This document shows, piece after piece, positions 13,209 to 17,324 of a stretch of 17,324 bases of DNA. How positions within the stretch are numbered: the first letter of the stretch is position 1; every line of letters starts with the position of its first letter. The position numbers and the translations under genes were made by a program. This DNA comes from Treponema sp. (GTDB taxonomy: Bacteria; Spirochaetota; Spirochaetia; Treponematales; Breznakiellaceae), in the NCBI GenBank assembly GCA_009785545.1, contig WQWD01000014.1, forward strand, positions 1 through 17,324. The letters are read 5' to 3'. The notes beneath the pieces were generated by a model. That model saw only the letters and a list, made by a program, of their open reading frames with translations, had not been told where the DNA came from and ran no database searches.

Positions 13209-14105
13209 ATGAATAAAACTTCTTTGGGCGCAGGATTTTTCTACACGATACTGGCGTATTTTATATGGGGAATCCTGCCGCTGTACTGGAATTTACTTTC
13301 CGCAATAAATCCTTTGCATATTGCCGCGTTTAGAATTATCCTTTCGCTGATTCTGATTAGCATAATTCTTTTTACAGCAAAAAATTTTGCATGGCTGCGG
13401 TTTTTCAAAAACAAACGGGAAGGAATCTCTTTGGTAACAGCGGGATTTCTTATCAGTTTTAACTGGATTATTTACATTTGGGCAGTGAATAACGGGCAAA
13501 CAATTGAAGCGGCTTTAGGTTATTACATCAATCCGCTCATTTCTGTTGTATTAGGAATGTGGATTTTAAAAGAAAAAATAAACTTCTTGCAAATAATAGC
13601 GTTTGTGATTGCAGCAATAGGCGTATTTCTTCTTGTATTCTTTACCGGCAGGCCGCCGTGGATTTCTTTAGGGCTCGCTTTTACTTTCGGATTTTACGGA
13701 CTTATTAAAAAAACTGTCAGGTTTTCGGCTCTGGAATCTTTAGGGATTGAAACGCTGGCAGCCCTTCCTTTAGGTTTATTATTATTGGCAGGCTCGTTCA
13801 GCATAGGACAGCTTTCAAATCAACAAGGGCTCGCTTACATGATGGAACTGCCTTGGCTGACATTGTTTTTACTGTTACTCTGCGGAGCTGTTACCACACT
13901 TCCTTTGTATCTATTCGGGAAAGGCGTAAAAATAATTCCGCTTTCGACTGTCGGCTTTTTGCAATTTATAGCGCCGACTTTGACTTTTTTAACAGGTATT
14001 TTTATTTTCAGAGAATCTTTCCCGATATATAACCTTGTAGTTTTTGGATTCATCTGGTTAGCGATGATTTTGTATATTGTCTCACTTAAACGATATGGAA
14101 AATAA
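13209..14105 (+). CDS. rarD: RarD-type EamA-family transporter
   Basis: A 298-residue integral membrane protein with about ten hydrophobic helices in two EamA (drug/metabolite transporter) halves. RarD-specific stretches are visible: AYFIWGILPLYWNLL near the start, NWIIYIWAVNNGQTIEAALGYYINPL at about residues 91-116, and FTFGFYGLIKK and GAVTTLPLYLFGKGV in the second half. The substrate of RarD is unsettled; the name comes from a chloramphenicol-related annotation. The start is well supported by AAAGGA eight bases upstream. The stop overlaps the following methyltransferase start by 11 bases, so the two genes are an operon. Confidence 0.93.
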   Translation: MNKTSLGAGFFYTILAYFIWGILPLYWNLLSAINPLHIAAFRIILSLILISIILFTAKNFAWLRFFKNKREGISLVTAGFLISFNWIIYIWAVNNGQTIEAALGYYINPLISVVLGMWILKEKINFLQIIAFVIAAIGVFLLVFFTGRPPWISLGLAFTFGFYGLIKKTVRFSALESLGIETLAALPLGLLLLAGSFSIGQLSNQQGLAYMMELPWLTLFLLLLCGAVTTLPLYLFGKGVKIIPLSTVGFLQFIAPTLTFLTGIFIFRESFPIYNLVVFGFIWLAMILYIVSLKRYGK

Positions 14106-15162
14106 AACAGCGGCGCAAGCTTTGATTCTCGCAAACCGTCTGCAAAAACGGTTTCGCCATCTCAAAAAGTGGGCGCAAAGGAAACGTATAGAAGCTTTCA
14201 GGTTATACGACAAAGATATTCCCGAAATTCCATTGGTTTTGGACTTTTACGGGAACCCTTCCGTACCAGAGGATGCGGCAATTTCAGGCGCTCTTTACAA
14301 ACGTCCATACGAAAAAGACGAAAGCGATGAGGAAAAATGGCTTTTGGCAATGAAGGAAAGTTTATCTACATCCCTAGAAATCCCTCTAAAACATATTTTT
14401 ATCAAACACCGCCAACGCCAAAAAGGCGTTTTGCAATACCAAAAATTCAGCGAAGATCATTTTGTAAAAATCGTGAATGAAGGCGAGCTTGTCTTTAAAG
14501 TAAATTTATCTGATTACCTTGACACCGGCTTGTTCCCCGACAGACGGCTTTTAAGAGAGATGGTTCGCTCGGAAGCCTCAGGCAAAAAAGTTTTAAACTT
14601 ATTTTGTTACACCGGCTCTTTTTCTGTGTATGCCGCATCCGGCGGAGCCGTATCAACAGATTCAGTTGATCTTTCAAACAATTACCTTAGTTGGGCTCGG
14701 GAAAACTTTTCGCTTAACGGATTTTCCGCCAAGTTGCTGCCTCGAATGGAAAAAACAGATGGTTTATCACCAAACGGGCACAAACTTATTCGCACAGATG
14801 TACTTGATTTTTTGGAAAAGGCCTCAGGGAAAATACGCTGGGATTTAATTATTGTTGATCCGCCCGCTTTTTCCAATTCAAAAAAGATGTTTACAACTTT
14901 TGATTTAAACCGTGATTTAACAGATTTACTTGTTAAATGTCTGTTTTTGCTTACACCCGGCGGCAAGATTTTTGTCAGCGTAAACCTTAGGCGGGCAGCA
15001 CCTGCGGCGGCGGAATTGGAAACCATATTGCGCTCCCGGCTTTCCGAACATCCGGCAAACCCTGTTTATGCCGATTTACGCATAACGGATTTGGGAAACA
15101 AAATTGTTGACGAAGATTTTCGCGGAAAAAAAACGCCTAAAGCGTACTTGGTGTGCGTGTGA
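14095..15162 (+). CDS. RlmK-like class I SAM-dependent rRNA methyltransferase
   Basis: About 355 residues from the ATG at 14095, overlapping rarD by 11 bases; a TTG at 14077 is a less likely alternative and neither has a clear ribosome binding site. The N-terminal ANRLQKRFRHLKKWAQRKR and FRLYDKDIPEIPLVLDFYG match the C-terminal methyltransferase half of RlmL/RlmKL (YcbY), which makes m7G2069 in 23S rRNA. SAM-fold motifs are intact: LNLFCYTGSFSVYAASGGA (motif I), SVDLSNNYLSWARENFSLNG, and IIVDPPAFSNSKKM (motif IV). It lacks the THUMP and m2G methyltransferase parts of the E. coli fusion, so it is a stand-alone RlmK-type enzyme. The exact target base is inferred from family similarity. Confidence 0.88.
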   Translation: MENKTAAQALILANRLQKRFRHLKKWAQRKRIEAFRLYDKDIPEIPLVLDFYGNPSVPEDAAISGALYKRPYEKDESDEEKWLLAMKESLSTSLEIPLKHIFIKHRQRQKGVLQYQKFSEDHFVKIVNEGELVFKVNLSDYLDTGLFPDRRLLREMVRSEASGKKVLNLFCYTGSFSVYAASGGAVSTDSVDLSNNYLSWARENFSLNGFSAKLLPRMEKTDGLSPNGHKLIRTDVLDFLEKASGKIRWDLIIVDPPAFSNSKKMFTTFDLNRDLTDLLVKCLFLLTPGGKIFVSVNLRRAAPAAAELETILRSRLSEHPANPVYADLRITDLGNKIVDEDFRGKKTPKAYLVCV

Positions 15163-15206
15163 AACGTAATTTCAACACTTCGTTGACCTACGCTTCGCTC
15201 TGCTCG

Positions 15207-16343
15207 TCAATCAAACAAAATCGCAAACCAATGACGGGGATCGCTCTGATCCTGAGCAATCATGCCGATATCGACATTTGCGGTAGTTTCCGCAACAAGC
15301 CAATTGGTTCCATGCGAATCATCAAAACGAGCGCCGATTCCGGCAATATCAGCAAGACCCAAAGCATGGCTGTGATACAGCGAAACCATCATGGCGGATC
15401 GGATATTTGCGTGGGTTAATAGTACTGCGAATAACATCGAATAGTTATCGCAAGAACCTCGCCCTTCGGTGATGGCTGTAACAAGGTTTATAAAATCACT
15501 TCCGGTAAAATCACGTTCGTAATGAAAACCTTGTATAAAAGTAAGAGCTCTCTGCGCAAATTCTCTTTGCTGTTCATCAGTAAAAGCCATGTGCCCTTGT
15601 AATTCACGAACAATAACAGAAGCTGCGTGTTCTATTCGTGCAAAAGAATCCCTAAATATAAAACGGTAATAACGTATAAACGCTTCATGTAAATATGTTG
15701 TGTTCAGATAAGTTCGAAGGATCGCAAATTCACGTTCAATCAAAATTTGAGCCGCTTCGGCATCATTTTCATGTATTACGCCATTAAGACCCCTGAAGGC
15801 AAGAGGAACATTTATCGGCTCGCCTCGGGGAAAACTGTATTGCATTATCGGCCCTGGATAGCGGCGCTGAACGACAGTCGGCGCGATTGAATCCAACGCC
15901 GACAAATGAAACAAAGACCAATCCCCGCTATTAACAGGATTGTAAGAAAGCGCCAATAACATTGGACGAACGCCGCTTTGTTGGGCAAGTTCAACAGCAA
16001 GCCCCCAGCCGTGATTATCACCAAACTCCAAACTGATAACCGCAGCTTGTTTCCCGCCGTACTCAAAGAAATCAACATAACCTTGATTCTGCAATCTTCT
16101 GTTTATGTCTTCAACCAAATCAAATATGGTATTGTACTGCCCGTGGTATACAATAATGTCAAACATCAATCCTTCCGGCCCTGAAAATGAAAAACGATCC
16201 CTTGCGTCTCCGTCAACAAATTGATAACCCGGCGGCAGATCGATAAAAAACCCCCATGTCGGCGAAAACATGGCCTGCGAAAAAACAATTCTCGCAAAAA
16301 CAAACAGTAAAACAAAAACCAATAACAATTTATTTTTCTTCAT
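15207..16343 (-). CDS. Secreted transglutaminase-like protein
   Basis: A 378-residue exported protein. A signal peptide (residues 1-22) has a KKNK n-region, a long hydrophobic core and a likely cleavage near VFSQA. The first 165 residues form a beta-rich domain of no family I recognise. The C-terminal region (about 280-378) is transglutaminase-like (papain-type fold): GRGSCDNYSMLFAVLLTHANI provides Cys298, SLYHSHALGLA His324 or His326, and LVAETTA Glu352 as probable third residue. Such periplasmic proteins act as cysteine proteases or protein cross-linkers. The activity here is inferred from the triad. AGAGG precedes the ATG on the minus strand. It is convergent to the methyltransferase and divergent from the pseudouridine synthase. 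Confidence 0.8.
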   Translation of the reverse strand: MKKNKLLLVFVLLFVFARIVFSQAMFSPTWGFFIDLPPGYQFVDGDARDRFSFSGPEGLMFDIIVYHGQYNTIFDLVEDINRRLQNQGYVDFFEYGGKQAAVISLEFGDNHGWGLAVELAQQSGVRPMLLALSYNPVNSGDWSLFHLSALDSIAPTVVQRRYPGPIMQYSFPRGEPINVPLAFRGLNGVIHENDAEAAQILIEREFAILRTYLNTTYLHEAFIRYYRFIFRDSFARIEHAASVIVRELQGHMAFTDEQQREFAQRALTFIQGFHYERDFTGSDFINLVTAITEGRGSCDNYSMLFAVLLTHANIRSAMMVSLYHSHALGLADIAGIGARFDDSHGTNWLVAETTANVDIGMIAQDQSDPRHWFAILFD

Positions 16344-16358
16344 ACAACCTCTTCCCGG

Positions 16359-16373
16359 TTAAAGGACTATAAT
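16359..16373 (+). promoter_or_regulatory. Third copy of the TTAAAGGACTATAAT element
   Basis: It lies 25 bases before the pseudouridine synthase ATG. TATAAT (16368-16373) could be a -10 here, with transcription starting near 16380; no clear -35 is visible. A six-codon frame (16382-16402, MLSLSA) ends across the synthase start. Confidence 0.4.
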
Positions 16374-16398
16374 ATATATTTATGTTATCATTATCGGC

Positions 16399-17082
16399 AT
16401 GAAAAACATAGATATCTTATATGAAGATGACATATCGATAATCGTAAACAAACCGGCAGGTCTTGCCGTGCAGGGCGGAAAGGGAATTAAAACATCTTTA
16501 GATAAAATACTCGCCCAAAACCATAAAGGTACAATAGAAACAACACCCTTATTGGTTCACAGGCTCGACAGAGATACTTCAGGGGTTTTGCTGGCCGCCA
16601 AAGGACAAAAAGCCGCCGCCCATTTTTCCAATATCATTAGTAAAAAAATTGTTAAAGTTTACATCGCCGTATGTAAGGGCTGCCCGCCAAAAAACGAAGG
16701 TTTAATCAAAGACGAACTTTACATTCACGGCAAGTTAAAAAAATCCGAAACACGATACAAAACGATAAAAACATCTGCCCTTGAGCTGCCCTTCGGCGAA
16801 GTCGAAAAAAAATCGCAGGAAAAACTTTTATTCTCTGTGTTGGAAATCGAACTTATAACAGGGAGGATGCACCAAATACGCCGCCACCTCGCAATGGCCG
16901 GAAACCCAATACTCGGAGATGACAAATACGGCGATTTTTCGCTGAATAAACATCTGCAAAAAGCCGCAGGGCTTAAACGTATGCTCCTGCACTCGTCAAA
17001 ATTGATGATCAACAACGAAACAAACCTGCAAATCCACTCCCCATTACCGAAATATTTTCATTTATGGGTGGAAAATCCATAA
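16399..17082 (+). CDS. RluA-family 23S rRNA/tRNA pseudouridine synthase
   Basis: A 227-residue enzyme that converts uridine to pseudouridine in structured RNA. The catalytic motif HRLDRDTSG is at residues 54-62 with Asp57 as nucleophile. Further family blocks are DDISIIVNKPAGLAVQGG near the start, KVYIAVCKG, ITGRMHQIRRHLAMAGNPILGDDKYG and a C-terminal RMLLHSSKL. There is no N-terminal S4 domain, and the length fits the shorter RluA or RluC-catalytic-domain type. Which rRNA site it modifies cannot be told. It has no evident ribosome binding site at ATG 16399. It is divergent from the transglutaminase-like gene, with 55 bases between starts. Confidence 0.92.
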   Translation: MKNIDILYEDDISIIVNKPAGLAVQGGKGIKTSLDKILAQNHKGTIETTPLLVHRLDRDTSGVLLAAKGQKAAAHFSNIISKKIVKVYIAVCKGCPPKNEGLIKDELYIHGKLKKSETRYKTIKTSALELPFGEVEKKSQEKLLFSVLEIELITGRMHQIRRHLAMAGNPILGDDKYGDFSLNKHLQKAAGLKRMLLHSSKLMINNETNLQIHSPLPKYFHLWVENP

Positions 17083-17139
17083 CATTTCCACAAAATATTA
17101 ATAACAAAACCTATAGACATTCAATGGTATTTTTGGTAA

Positions 17140-17175
17140 AAATAATTAAATTATCATAAAATAATTTAATTATTT
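17140..17175. repeat. Perfect 14-bp AT-only inverted repeat before the pyrophosphatase gene
   Basis: AAATAATTAAATTA (17140-17153) and its exact inverse (17162-17175) are separated by 8 bases, 24 bases before the ATG at 17200. It may be an operator or a weak terminator for the upstream gene. The remaining bases from 17083 show nothing else clear. Confidence 0.6.
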
Positions 17176-17199
17176 CTTTTACTTAGGAGAGGTCTAATA

Positions 17200-17324
17200 A
17201 TGAATGTTGAAAATCTGTTTTTTGTCGGTTTCGTAGGAGCGGCCTGTGCGCTCTTGTTTGCTTTCTTACAAGGGCGCAAAGTGATGAAGTACTCTGAGGG
17301 TAATGACGTCATGAAGAAGATTGC
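17200..17324 (+). CDS. hppA: Membrane-bound pyrophosphatase, N-terminus only
   Basis: The window ends after 41 codons. The peptide has one hydrophobic helix (residues 5-23, NLFFVGFVGAACALLFAFLQ) followed by GRKVMKYSEGNDVMKKIA. The EGxxxMxxIA block after the first helix is typical of membrane-bound H+ or Na+-translocating pyrophosphatases, which couple pyrophosphate hydrolysis to ion pumping across the membrane. AGGAGAGG about nine bases before the ATG supports the start. Only the first part is visible, so ion specificity and completeness cannot be assessed. Confidence 0.8.
   Translation, partial: MNVENLFFVGFVGAACALLFAFLQGRKVMKYSEGNDVMKKI

Noticed and set aside
15163..15206. REP-like or terminator hairpin between the convergent methyltransferase and transglutaminase-like genes
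   Set aside because: Only a 5-bp TTGAC/GTCAA stem with a long loop and no T run; too weak to call without seeing further copies.

Overview
The window reads as a chromosomal segment of a host-associated, Treponema-like spirochaete. I infer this from the protein families present: a BspA-type leucine-rich-repeat lipoprotein with a loose spirochaetal lipobox, PEGA and FGE-like envelope proteins, two Maf/MptE-like (DUF115) proteins and a membrane pyrophosphatase. No rRNA or tRNA gene is visible, so the assignment rests on protein resemblance recalled from memory and not on a search.

Layout. Positions 1-1436 hold a poly-C tract, a long upstream region and a secreted repeat lipoprotein built of 22-residue leucine-rich repeats. 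Positions 1437-1786 are non-coding and carry two nested inverted repeats; the inner one looks like a MITE with TA ends. A small three-helix membrane protein (minus strand) then stands divergent to a short 2[4Fe-4S] ferredoxin. The ferredoxin is followed by a LysM-M23 peptidase and a secreted beta-rich protein, ending at a strong terminator (4520-4555). The first part of the peptidase gene contains an apparent intrinsic terminator inside its signal-peptide codons. A near-consensus promoter at 4596-4624 appears to start a leaderless transcript for a PEGA/FGE-like membrane protein and smpB. A DivIC/FtsB-like gene lies convergent to smpB.

Positions 7034-7176 form a palindrome-rich divergent control region. 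Downstream is the most unusual block: a very acidic 953-residue protein with four copies of a motif resembling the FliM/FliY N-terminal CheY-binding peptide and an octapeptide array of 120-bp higher-order period, followed directly by two translationally linked Maf/MptE-like genes. This may be a flagellum-associated or glycosylation-associated module, but that is inference.

The right part is mostly housekeeping: RarD-type transporter, RlmK-like rRNA methyltransferase, a periplasmic transglutaminase-like protein (minus strand), an RluA-family pseudouridine synthase, and the first 41 codons of a membrane-bound pyrophosphatase running off the end. A short element with the core TTAAAGGACTAT recurs before three genes.
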